Below, piece after piece: positions 50,471 through 58,370 of a DNA stretch of 64,000 nt. Where the stretch lies: positions 62,001-126,000 of the forward strand of contig CAJTIR010000004.1 of the NCBI GenBank assembly GCA_910576385.1, in the 5' to 3' direction. This DNA is from Lachnospiraceae bacterium (GTDB lineage: Bacteria; Bacillota; Clostridia; Lachnospirales; Lachnospiraceae). The stretch's first letter is position 1; each line of letters opens with the position of its first letter. A program made the translations under genes and the position numbers. The notes under the pieces were generated by a model that did not search any database, had not been told where the DNA came from, and saw only the letters and a program-made list of their open reading frames with translations.

Positions 50471-51802
50471 ATGGCAGAGGAACAAGTTAAAAATAGGCTG
50501 GAACAAGATTCTATTGGAAAACTCATGCTGGAACTATGCACACAGACAACGCTTTCCATTATGATTTATAATATCTATACCATTACAGATACGTTTTATG
50601 TATCAAAGGGAATAGGAAGTGTGGCAAGCGGCGCTATTGGGATTTTTTCGCCGGTTTTACTCTTAGTGAATGGCGTTAGTTCCACTTTGGGAACGGGGGG
50701 AGCCTCCATCATATCCCGCAGGCTGGGCGAGAGAAATCCGGCTGGTGGAAAAAAAGTAGTAGGCTGCATGATGTGGCTTTGGGTTCTGTGTTCCTTGACA
50801 ATTACGATCACAGGACTTGCTTTTTTAGAACCGTTATTGGAATTATTAGGCAGTACCTCTGAAATTTATCCATATGCAGTAGAATATGGGCGGATCATGT
50901 TGATAGGTACTATCATTAGCACAGGGTTCTCTGGTATTATGCGGGCAGAAGGGGATATTTTCTATTCTACGTTACAATGGTGCTGTCCCGTAATGATTAA
51001 CCTGCTCTTAGACCCGCTGTTTATATATGGTTTTCATATGGGGATTTCCGGTGCCGCAGTAGCAACTTTAATTGCACAGCTTTTTTCTGCTGTAAACAGT
51101 ATTTATTACTTTTTTATTCGGAAAAATACTCCATGCCGGGTAGCATTGGGCGATATTAGGTGGAACAGGCAGGCATGTAAAGAAATATTATATATTGGGT
51201 TGCCTGCTTTTCTCAATAGCCTCGGAAACAGTTTGACGGGTATGGTTGGAAACCAGATATTAGGACAAGTAGGAGGCACACAGGCAATCGGCACCTATGC
51301 AGTTATATCAAGAATACAATCCTTTCTTTCTACGCCGTTCTCTGGCATTATGCAGGGGATTCAACCTATGCTTGGTTTTGATTGGGGTCGTCAACAGAGA
51401 AAAAGAGTAAAAAGGACAGTGGCCTATGCAATATTAGGTGGAGCTGTATATGGAGGCGTTATTGCAGTATGCGTATATTGTGGAGCGGGTGGCATTGTAA
51501 AATTATTTTCTGTAGATTCTGAAATTACCAGTATAGGGAAAACGGCATTACAGATCATATGCTTCTCTTTGGTAATTGGAGGCATAATGCCTGTAATTCA
51601 GGCTTATTTTCTAGCATTGGGATATGGAAAAAAGGTCTTGTTTTTGTCATTGGAAAGTATTTTTGCCATTCGCTTACCGCTTTTACTGATAGCATGGCGG
51701 CTAGACAACCTTGACATTATATGGTGGATACTGGTTTTAACGGAATGGCTGATTGCAGGATTGGCCGTATATAACTATAAAATCGTAAGAAAGGAACGGT
51801 AA
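50471..51802 (+). CDS. MATE family efflux transporter
   Basis: A 443-residue protein with twelve hydrophobic helices and the MATE pattern (IYTITDTFYVSKGIGSVASGAIG, GTGGASIISRRLGERN, GFSGIMRAEGD; second half IGTYAVISRIQSFLSTPFSGIMQGIQPMLGF). MATE pumps expel cationic drugs or small molecules with sodium or proton entry. The next gene starts one base after this stop, so pump and phosphotransferase are made together under the AraC regulator. Substrate not predictable. Confidence 0.9.
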   Translation: MAEEQVKNRLEQDSIGKLMLELCTQTTLSIMIYNIYTITDTFYVSKGIGSVASGAIGIFSPVLLLVNGVSSTLGTGGASIISRRLGERNPAGGKKVVGCMMWLWVLCSLTITITGLAFLEPLLELLGSTSEIYPYAVEYGRIMLIGTIISTGFSGIMRAEGDIFYSTLQWCCPVMINLLLDPLFIYGFHMGISGAAVATLIAQLFSAVNSIYYFFIRKNTPCRVALGDIRWNRQACKEILYIGLPAFLNSLGNSLTGMVGNQILGQVGGTQAIGTYAVISRIQSFLSTPFSGIMQGIQPMLGFDWGRQQRKRVKRTVAYAILGGAVYGGVIAVCVYCGAGGIVKLFSVDSEITSIGKTALQIICFSLVIGGIMPVIQAYFLALGYGKKVLFLSLESIFAIRLPLLLIAWRLDNLDIIWWILVLTEWLIAGLAVYNYKIVRKER

Positions 51803-51803
51803 G

Positions 51804-52760
51804 ATGGAGAGCTTGACAAAGAACAAACAGAACAGAGAAACTATATCGAAGATGGTGGAAAAATATTTCTCACCGCTTAAAATGAAAAACTATCGGGAAT
51901 TGACAGAGGGTTATTTTAATATTGCCTATGAAATTCATTTGAGTAATGAGGAACAAGTGATATTGAAAATAGCCCCATTAAAAGAAATGCGTGTTATGAC
52001 TTATGAAAAAAATATCATGTCCAGCGAAGTGGAAGCTATGAAATTGGCTATCCGGCATGGTAAAATACCTGTACCTAAAATGCTGGGGTATGATGACAGT
52101 TGTACCATTTGCAATTCACCGTATTTCTTCATGGAAAAGCTAGAGGGAAAAAGCCTTAATACTATAAAAGACAGCTTATCATTAGAACAGATAAACCGTA
52201 TACATGTTGAAACAGGAGAAATAAACAAAAGAATAAACGATATACTCTGTCCTGTGTTTGGGTATCCCGGACAGCCTGAATTTCAGGGAAAGGAATGGTA
52301 TCCTATTTTTCGTAAGATGATGGAGGCGGGGGTAAATGATGCACAGCACGGAAATGTAGATTTAAAAATACCAATCGACCAGATGTGGCTTTGTCTTGAT
52401 CGAGATAAATCTATTTTTGAAGAAGTGTCAGAGCCAAAGTTGGTACATTGGGATTGTTGGGACGGAAATATCTTTATTCATTCTGGAAAAGTAACAGGAA
52501 TCATAGATTGGGAACGGAGCATTTGGGGAGATCCTCTCATGGAAGTGGGGTTTCGTACTTACGCTGAGAATACCTGCTTTCAAAAAGGCTATGGGATTAA
52601 AAGACTAACTAAAAATCAGGAACGCAGGGCCTTATGGTATGATATATATTTAATGCTTTTGGTTGCATTGGAGTACGAATATAGAAAATATGAAACGATG
52701 GATAGCTATTATTACGCAACACAAATGTTAATTAAACAGTTTGAAAAAGTACAGGGATAA
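51804..52760 (+). CDS. Aminoglycoside phosphotransferase-fold kinase
   Basis: A 318-residue small-molecule kinase of the APH/choline kinase fold. The Brenner motif is HWDCWDGN (H215, D217, N222), followed by IIDWERSIWGDP with the metal-binding aspartate; the N-lobe lysine is in QVILKIAP. The family includes aminoglycoside and macrolide kinases but also many with other substrates, so resistance is a possibility rather than a finding. It starts one base after the MATE pump gene ends, which suggests a joint efflux-and-modification unit. Confidence 0.85.
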   Translation: MESLTKNKQNRETISKMVEKYFSPLKMKNYRELTEGYFNIAYEIHLSNEEQVILKIAPLKEMRVMTYEKNIMSSEVEAMKLAIRHGKIPVPKMLGYDDSCTICNSPYFFMEKLEGKSLNTIKDSLSLEQINRIHVETGEINKRINDILCPVFGYPGQPEFQGKEWYPIFRKMMEAGVNDAQHGNVDLKIPIDQMWLCLDRDKSIFEEVSEPKLVHWDCWDGNIFIHSGKVTGIIDWERSIWGDPLMEVGFRTYAENTCFQKGYGIKRLTKNQERRALWYDIYLMLLVALEYEYRKYETMDSYYYATQMLIKQFEKVQG

Positions 52761-52790
52761 AAAACTGTTTACAAAGGAAGCGGAGGACGT

Positions 52791-52884
52791 TTATTCCTCC
52801 CCCGCTTCCTTGATTCTGATTTCCCTGTCAATGGCTCCCTCGATAATCGGCAAATACGGTTCGGGACACAGCTTTATTTTGTGG
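52791..52884 (-). pseudogene. Short gene remnant in an element scar
   Basis: An open stretch of about 30 codons (KIKLCPEPYLPIIEGAIDRE, then IRIKEAGEE, stop) without a start codon. It looks like the C-terminus of a coding gene but I cannot name it. Confidence 0.35.
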
Positions 52885-52898
52885 CCGTTTCTCTGGAG

Positions 52899-53089
52899 TT
52901 ATTTGCTCGCCAGCTCATAAAGTACCGGAATAATGGGAAGATAGCCGCTGTTTTCAATATTTACAAGATACCGGGGATCAATACTGATTTGTTCAGCCAA
53001 TGCCCTACGGGACAATCCCAATGCATTACGCGCTTCTTTGATGCTGCTCCATGCGTTTCAAGGCCGGGATATTTTGTTTCTTTCGCCAT
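52899..53089 (-). pseudogene. XRE-family regulator remnant, frameshifted and truncated
   Basis: ATG 53089 (MAKETKYPGLETHGAA) and, one frame away, IKEARNALGLSRRALAEQISIDPRYLVNIENSGYLPIIPVLYELASK form one helix-turn-helix protein if one base is restored near 53047. The second half of the protein is missing. Together with the oriT-like site C and the T3 hairpin it marks a decayed Tn1549-like element. Confidence 0.6.
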
Positions 53090-53159
53090 AGCGTTTCACC
53101 CCTTTACATTGAATTATGTAATGTACTCCAGTAAAGAAAGTGGGAAAAAGCGTGGAACC

Positions 53160-53345
53160 ATTTCAGTTCCGTATGACCGAGCCAGTTTCGGATATGGCTT
53201 GCACGCCTCGCAAGAACCGTCTGGCCAAAGTTGACAAGGCGGCCCTTGACGAGTCCCCATCCCCCGGCGTGGGGAGTTCCCCAACAAGCATTTTTGCGGA
53301 CTCCGGCCACGCAAAAAGAGCAAGTATGTCCAAACTTGCTCTGCT
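53160..53345 (+). other. Candidate oriT remnant (site C)
   Basis: GTGGGGAGTTCCCCAA, then CAAGCA (53270-53290), matches sites A and B. Neighbouring hairpins: GGAAC/GTTCC near 53155, CTTGC/GCAAG near 53200, and CAAGT/AACTTG near 53321. No relaxase gene is left beside it. Confidence 0.45.
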
Positions 53346-53401
53346 TGCCGTTTGTATCGTGAATTCCTGATAACCAGGATGGTTTTACCTGTTCTGATTT
53401 T

Positions 53402-53436
53402 TACGGGGGCTTTGAATAAATCAGGGCCGCCGTAAA
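53402..53436 (+). terminator. Decayed copy of the element terminator (T3)
   Basis: CGGGGGCTTTGAATAAATCA, then GGGCCGCCG, differs from T2 by two or three bases that weaken the stem. No T-run follows, so it is probably inactive. Confidence 0.5.
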
Positions 53437-53547
53437 GCGAGAATAGCTATTGTCTGAATTGCGTTAGCTTAAATGAAGCACATTATTCTTAACTTGCCGT
53501 ACACTTGTCAAGTTTCTTGCGTTATAATATAGGCGGAGGTGTACGGT

Positions 53548-54447
53548 ATGCAGATGAACAGGTTGTTTCAAATTGTCTACTATTTATTGGAAAACGGAAA
53601 ATCTTCGGCTCCTGAATTGGCAAAGAAATTTGAGGTTTCTACTCGGACCATTTACAGAGATTTAGATACCATTAGCGCGGCAGGAATCCCGATTTATGCT
53701 ACACAGGGAAAAGGCGGCGGTATCTCTTTGTTGGAAAATTATGTTTTGGACAAGTCTATATTTTCAGAAAAAGAGCAGGAACAAATATTGATTGCCTTAC
53801 AGGGCATTGCATCCACAGAAGGTGAAAATGCGGATGAATTGCTATCTAAATTGTCAGCACTCTTTCAGATTAAATGGACGGATTGGATAGAAGTTGATTT
53901 TTCAGACTGGAATAAAAATAAGGCGGATCAGATATTTGCCGAGGTTAAAAAAGCGATTTTTGACAGAAGAATCATCACCTTTTCTTATTTTGGTAGCGAC
54001 GGTCAGTATCTATCACGCTCTGTGAAACCGATTAAGTTGGTTTTCAAGGGTAAAGACTGGTATTTATATGGATTCTGTCTGTTAAGAAGTGACTACCGTT
54101 TTTTCAAGTTGACGCGCATACAAGACTTGGTAACTTCTGCCGAAACATTCATAATGGACATGTCGGACTTACCAAAGGAAAAGATGAAAATGCCTCATTA
54201 CAATAGCGTTTCTGTAACTTTGAAATTCTCCCCGCAGGTTGCCTTTCGCGTACATGACGAGTTTTCTGATGCCATTACAACAGACGAAGAAAATAATCTA
54301 TATGTAACCGCAAATTTACCAGACCATGAGGTCATTTATCATTATCTGCTTACTTTTGGAGAGCATGTCGAGGTGCTTTCCCCGGCGCATATCCGGGATG
54401 GGATAAAAGAGAAAGTATGCTCCATTCTAAAAAAATATGAAACATGA
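53548..54447 (+). CDS. WYL-domain transcriptional regulator (YafY-like)
   Basis: A 299-residue regulator. The N-terminal HTH_11 domain (RLFQIVYYLLENGKSSAPELAKKFEVSTRTIYRDLDTISAAGIPI) is followed by a WYL domain (~135-235: IITFSYFGSDGQYLSRSVKPIKLVFKGKDWYLYGF) and a WCX-like C-terminus. ATG 53548 has GGAGGTG 6 bases upstream; the GTG at 53539 lies within that signal. TATAAT at 53523-53528 is a likely -10. CCGTACAC (53497-53504) and GTGTACGG (53539-53546) flank the promoter and could be the autoregulatory site. WYL domains sense nucleic acid or small ligands in DNA-repair and defence regulators. No target gene is evident. Confidence 0.88.
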   Translation: MQMNRLFQIVYYLLENGKSSAPELAKKFEVSTRTIYRDLDTISAAGIPIYATQGKGGGISLLENYVLDKSIFSEKEQEQILIALQGIASTEGENADELLSKLSALFQIKWTDWIEVDFSDWNKNKADQIFAEVKKAIFDRRIITFSYFGSDGQYLSRSVKPIKLVFKGKDWYLYGFCLLRSDYRFFKLTRIQDLVTSAETFIMDMSDLPKEKMKMPHYNSVSVTLKFSPQVAFRVHDEFSDAITTDEENNLYVTANLPDHEVIYHYLLTFGEHVEVLSPAHIRDGIKEKVCSILKKYET

Positions 54448-54617
54448 CACAGGATTTCAGGTTTTGTTTGTTATACTTGTTTTAGAAACAGAAAACTTTT
54501 GGTATTCAATCAAAATAAAAGAATGAATACCTGCATTGACGGAGGAGGTGATAACATGGGAAATTAGCTGTATTTGATATATCTGAATCGGGCGGTAAAA
54601 TTGCAGAAAAACTGCTT

Positions 54618-55061
54618 ATGCTGTTAAATACCCGTCAGAGGCAGGAGTTAGTAAATTATCTTCTTGCTTTAAAAGGGCAACAGAATAATCCGGCTGATAT
54701 CCCATGTGATATTCCCGATACTTATAGGGTGCAGGGAGCCATTGAGGAACCTTTTACAGAGATCCGCATGGGGGATTTATATTTCTGCCAGGAGCAGCGG
54801 CTTGTATGTATTGGCGAGCAGATAATTGAATTAACTGCTAAGGAATTTGACATCCTTGCTTTGCTAATTACACACCCGAAGCGGGTATTTACCTATGAGC
54901 TGATTATGGAATTGGTTTGGAATGAGGATCATTCGTATTACTCTCGCAAGGCAGTCAATAACCATGTAAGCAATCTGCGGAAGAAGTTGAAAATTACGCC
55001 GGATTCCCCGGACTACATCAAAAGCGTTGTTGGCGTTGGTTATAAATTTGAAGTGCCGTAA
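54618..55061 (+). CDS. Winged-helix (OmpR-type) DNA-binding protein, true start probably frameshifted
   Basis: A 147-residue product from ATG 54618 with a C-terminal OmpR winged helix (QIIELTAKEFDILALLITHPKRVFTYELIMELVW, then RKAVNNHVSNLRKKLKITPDSPDYIKSVVGVGYKFEVP). The better start is ATG 54556 behind AGGAGGTG, but there the frame stops after three codons (MGN). One inserted base would give MGKLAVFDISESGGKIAEKL and join this frame. So either translation starts internally or the gene is damaged. No receiver domain is present. The last 27 codons recur as a fragment at 44.99-45.07 kb. Confidence 0.65.
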   Translation: MLLNTRQRQELVNYLLALKGQQNNPADIPCDIPDTYRVQGAIEEPFTEIRMGDLYFCQEQRLVCIGEQIIELTAKEFDILALLITHPKRVFTYELIMELVWNEDHSYYSRKAVNNHVSNLRKKLKITPDSPDYIKSVVGVGYKFEVP

Positions 55062-55140
55062 TATGACTATGGAATCAGATGACAGTTGGATACATCTAAG
55101 GTGTGGCTGCTATATCTATCTGTTTCGCTTAATGTGAGGA

Positions 55141-55196
55141 ATCGTCAAGATTAGGAATGCGTTGTCTTGACGATTATCTATCATTATGCTGATAAT
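55141..55196 (+). promoter_or_regulatory. Inverted repeat and promoter before the VanR-like gene
   Basis: ATCGTCAAGA (55141-55150) and TCTTGACGAT (55165-55174) are a perfect inverted repeat. The right arm contains the -35-like TTGACG, with GATAAT 18 bases further (55191-55196). Confidence 0.5.
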
Positions 55197-55254
55197 GTAA
55201 CAGCGTTTTGGTACATAATAAAGATAGATAGTTTGGGCAGGAAGGAGCAATGCA

Positions 55255-55911
55255 ATGAATGAAAAAATTTTAGTGGTGGATGACGAAAAAGGGTTGGCAG
55301 ATTTGGTTGAAGTCTATCTGAAAAACGATGGATATACCGTTTATAAATTTTACAATGGTACGGATACGTTAAGGTGCATTGAGTCTACCCACTTGGATTT
55401 AGCCATATTAGATATTATGCTCCCGGATATTGATGGCTTTCAAATTTGCCAGAAAATCCGGGAGAAATTTTATTTTCCTGTGATTATGCTGACAGCAAAA
55501 GTAGAAGATGGGGATAAAATCATGGGGCTGTCCGTTGCGGATGACTATATCACGAAGCCGTTCAACCCATTGGAAGTGGTTGCCCGCGTGAAAGCGCAGT
55601 TAAGGCAGTATATGAGATACAGACAGCCGCAGATCAAGCAGGAGGATGAATGCAGCGAATATGATATAAGAGGAATGACAATCAGTAAGAAAAGCCATAA
55701 ATGTATCTTGTTTGGAAAAGAGCTTCAGCTGACGCCGACAGAGTTTTCAATTCTCTGGTATCTGTGTGAAAATCAGGGGAAGGTTGTCTCAACGGAGGAA
55801 TTATTTGAAGTGGTATGGGGAGAAAAAACTGTGTGGGGAGTGGGATATACCATTGAAATCTTGGACAAAACCAGAGAAGAAATAGTAGAGATACAGGCTG
55901 CTCTATGGTAA
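55255..55911 (+). CDS. VanR-like response regulator with an internal deletion in the DNA-binding domain
   Basis: A 218-residue product. The receiver is complete (DD at 9-10, D53 in LAILDIMLPD, TKPF). The winged helix begins normally (LFGKELQLTPTEFSILWYL, STEELFEVVWGEK), but then jumps to TVWGVGYTIE, the last strands of the domain. About 30 residues, including the recognition helix, are missing. The flanks GTATGGGGAG and GTGTGGGGAG suggest loss by short-homology deletion. After YTIE a new tail (LDKTREEIVEIQAALW) follows. DNA binding is therefore unlikely. The kinase gene that should follow is absent, and no van ligase genes are in the window. Confidence 0.8.
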   Translation: MNEKILVVDDEKGLADLVEVYLKNDGYTVYKFYNGTDTLRCIESTHLDLAILDIMLPDIDGFQICQKIREKFYFPVIMLTAKVEDGDKIMGLSVADDYITKPFNPLEVVARVKAQLRQYMRYRQPQIKQEDECSEYDIRGMTISKKSHKCILFGKELQLTPTEFSILWYLCENQGKVVSTEELFEVVWGEKTVWGVGYTIEILDKTREEIVEIQAALW

Positions 55912-55989
55912 AATGAACTTTCAACAGTTAAGGCTTGTGAAGATCCGGTCAAAAATAGGGAACCACCACAGTTTGGAAGGAGAATTTGC

Positions 55990-56454
55990 ATGAAACACGT
56001 ATGTATGCTTATATCTGTGGCTGATATTAACGCCGCAAGAAAATTTTATGAGGATCTGTTTGGATTAGAGGTGTTTCAGGATTACGGTAAGAACATCGCC
56101 TTTACCTGCGGCCTGGCACTGCAGCAGGATTTTGACTGGCTTGTGAATCTGCCGAAAGAAAAGATATTAAAGAAATCTAACAATGCGGAAATCGTCTTTG
56201 AGGAACAGGACTTTGACGGTTTTCTAAACAAGCTGAAAGAATACCCGGACATCGAATATCTGGGAGAAGTGATCGAACATAGCTGGGGCCAGCGGGTGAT
56301 CCGGTTTTACGATTTGGATGGCCATATCATTGAGGTCGGCGAGGATATGAAAATGGTGATAAAGCGCTTTCTTGCTTCCGGCATGACCATGGAAGAAGTT
56401 TCTGTGAAAATGGATGCTTCCGTTGAGGATTTAACAAAGCTTCTGAATAGCTAA
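55990..56454 (+). CDS. VOC (glyoxalase/bleomycin resistance) family protein
   Basis: A 154-residue protein with a vicinal oxygen chelate fold: MLISVADINAARKFYEDLFGLEV (first module) and VIRFYDLDGHIIEVGEDM (second module), including the acidic ligand in HIIEVGE. The C-terminal tail (FLASGMTMEEVSVKMDASVEDLTKLLNS) is a small helical extension. AAGGAG lies just before the ATG. The family covers dioxygenases, glyoxalases and antibiotic-binding proteins; this one cannot be assigned. Its last codons and the following 50 bases recur at two other places downstream. Confidence 0.83.
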   Translation: MKHVCMLISVADINAARKFYEDLFGLEVFQDYGKNIAFTCGLALQQDFDWLVNLPKEKILKKSNNAEIVFEEQDFDGFLNKLKEYPDIEYLGEVIEHSWGQRVIRFYDLDGHIIEVGEDMKMVIKRFLASGMTMEEVSVKMDASVEDLTKLLNS

Positions 56455-56496
56455 TACATGATGGACGAATAAACAAATCGGAGATTGTAGGAATGA
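56436..56496 (+). repeat. Dispersed intergenic repeat, copy 1
   Basis: Starts in the last codons of the VOC gene and continues AGCTAATACATGATGGACGA, then ATAAACAAATCGGAG. Related copies at 58157-58217 and ~61066-61118. Confidence 0.6.
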
Positions 56497-57234
56497 ACAT
56501 GAAAGTGATTATTAAGAAGAAAATGGAAGAATTATTATCAAAGGAATTTTATTACAGTCCGGATGAACTAAATGGAAAATCAACGGTGTATACTGTTAAC
56601 TTCAATGCAAAACCACCATATATTAAAATACTAGCCTATAGAAATTGTGTTGTGGTTTGTACCTCAGAGAATCTGCGTTATAAAGTTCAAGAACTTTTAC
56701 AAAGCAAGAATAGAGATGAAATATTTGAACTTCCTTTGGTTTATGGGCAGACAATACATTATGTTCCTAATGATAACTATACAGAAGAGGCATTGATTTC
56801 ATTGGATTGTAAGTGCGAGTATCTTTTTGGCAGAGATATTTTCCCTTACTGGATTGACTGGTTTTGAAAATTCCTTAGCATTTGATGAAAATGGTTCTAC
56901 ATCAACAAAAGGTGTTTATATTGCAAAGGACAATAATAAAATTATTGGAGTAGCAGGCGCCGCAGAATCATCAACAGATGGTGTATGGGAAATAGGTATA
57001 GATGTTATGGAAGAATATAGAAATGCCAGATTGGGAACGTATTTAGTGAGGGGATTGACAAAAGAATTACTGGCACGAAATATTATTCCATTCTATTCTG
57101 CTTCTATAACGAATATTGGTTCGCAGATGGTAGCAAGTAGGTGTGACTATATACCGTTATGGGTTGATACATTTGGAACTATTCTTGATGGGAGTTCAGT
57201 ATACAATGATATGATTAAAGGTTTATCATTGTAA
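56493..57234 (+). pseudogene. GNAT acetyltransferase split by a frameshift
   Basis: The first frame (56493-56867; KVIIKKKMEELLSKEFYYS...DCKCEYLFGRDI) is the N-terminal part. The second (about 56835-57234; LTGLTGFENSLAFDENGS...KIIGVAGAAESSTDGVWEIGIDVMEEYRNARLGTYLV) contains the acetyl-CoA-binding core. They join if one base is changed near 56840, where the first frame reads FPYWIDWF and stops. The combined protein of about 245 residues is a single GNAT enzyme. As read, no complete enzyme is made. Confidence 0.75.
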
Positions 57235-57244
57235 TTTGCTGAAT

Positions 57245-57520
57245 GAAAACTTCCAGTTTGTCAAGTTCTTTCAAACCTTTCTTAACCCCTTTAGTTAAGA
57301 GACATCATTTACAAAAACTCTTATGGAAGTTTTGTAACCAGGTAGTTTAAGCCAATGGAGGAAACGTATATGAACTGAAAATTATCAGTTTAGTAACAAA
57401 AACGCAGGGGTTAATAAAAAACCGTGAAATGGCCGCTCATGTAAAAGAGAAGGGTCTTGCAGACTATGTAACGCAGGTAGATATTGCCGTGCAAAATTTC
57501 TTAAAGAAGGAGCTGTTTGC
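57245..57520 (+). repeat. Direct repeat with 60787-61065, copy 1
   Basis: About 270 bases covering the leader and first ~45 codons of the inositol monophosphatase gene, roughly 90% alike by eye in the other copy 3.5 kb away. The leader contains CTTAAC/GTTAAG arms. Confidence 0.75.
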
Positions 57521-58118
57521 CCTTGCACCGGATATTCAGTTTCTCGGAGAAGAAACCGGATTGCAGGAAATAAAAGGCGGATCGCTTTTGATCTTAGACC
57601 CGGTTGACGGGACTACCAACCTTATGCACGACTATCAGCACAGCGTTGTATCTTTAGCGCTTTGCCGCCAGGGAGAAATTGTTATGGGAATCGTATATGA
57701 CCCCTTCCATGAAGAAGTGTTTTCAACGATTAAGGGAGAAGGCAGCTTCCTAAATGGACAGCCCATACATGTATCAACCGCAGAAAAACTATCCGACACG
57801 ATGATCGGGCTGGGAACAGCAAAAAGAGAGCTGGCTGATGATAACTTTGCCCGGTTCCGCAGAGTGTTCGGCCAGTGCCAGGATGTCCGCAGGATTGGGT
57901 CTGCCGCTCTGGAACTGGCATATACCGCCCGCGGCAGACAAGGTGGCTATTTCGAGATATATCTGAATCCCTGGGATTATGCTGCCGGTATGCTGTTGAT
58001 TCAGGAGGCAGGCGGTCAAGTGACTGATTTTGCGGGAAAACCGCTTGATCCGAGAAAAGGCGGCAGCGTTGTAGGAACAAACGGATATATTCATACAGAA
58101 CTGCTAAATCTGCTGTGA
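57429..58118 (+). CDS. Inositol monophosphatase family protein, start region damaged
   Basis: A 229-residue product with the IMPase metal motifs FLGEETG, ILDPVDGTTN and NPWDYAAGMLLIQEAGG. The family hydrolyses inositol phosphates, PAP or related sugar phosphates; the substrate is not clear. A normal N-terminus of about 20 more residues (KIISLVTKTQGLIKNRE) is open in frame upstream, but its ATG (57370) is followed at once by a stop in the wrong frame (ATGAACTGA). The duplicated copy at 60.9 kb keeps the intact start. Translation may begin at ATG 57429; whether this shortened enzyme folds is uncertain. Confidence 0.78.
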   Translation: MAAHVKEKGLADYVTQVDIAVQNFLKKELFALAPDIQFLGEETGLQEIKGGSLLILDPVDGTTNLMHDYQHSVVSLALCRQGEIVMGIVYDPFHEEVFSTIKGEGSFLNGQPIHVSTAEKLSDTMIGLGTAKRELADDNFARFRRVFGQCQDVRRIGSAALELAYTARGRQGGYFEIYLNPWDYAAGMLLIQEAGGQVTDFAGKPLDPRKGGSVVGTNGYIHTELLNLL

Positions 58119-58156
58119 GCCGTGTGTTTCCTTTTTGGACATTGATGAGAATATAG

Positions 58157-58217
58157 CAATGCTTTTGAACAGCTAATACCTTGTGGACAAATAAAAAAAC
58201 TGGAATTTGTAGGAATA
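58157..58217 (+). repeat. Dispersed intergenic repeat, copy 2
   Basis: Reads TGCTTTTGAACAGCTAATAC, then CTTGTGGACAAATAAAAAAACT, matching the VOC gene end and its downstream sequence at 56436-56496. Confidence 0.55.
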
Positions 58218-58370
58218 GATATTCTGGAAAATATAGTGAAAACTGCGCATTTGTGGGGATGATACGAATCGTGTCACACATGTGAAAGAGCGATTCTTTC
58301 GTCATTTTACGTTTTTTGATAAGGTGAAACTGTCGAAAAGACAAACCAATTATAGAAAGGACGTAGAATG

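Noticed and set aside
52881-53370. Overlapping plus-strand frames around the third oriT-like site
   Set aside because: They run through a frameshifted minus-strand XRE remnant and hairpin-rich DNA, lack ribosome-binding sites and resemble no family.
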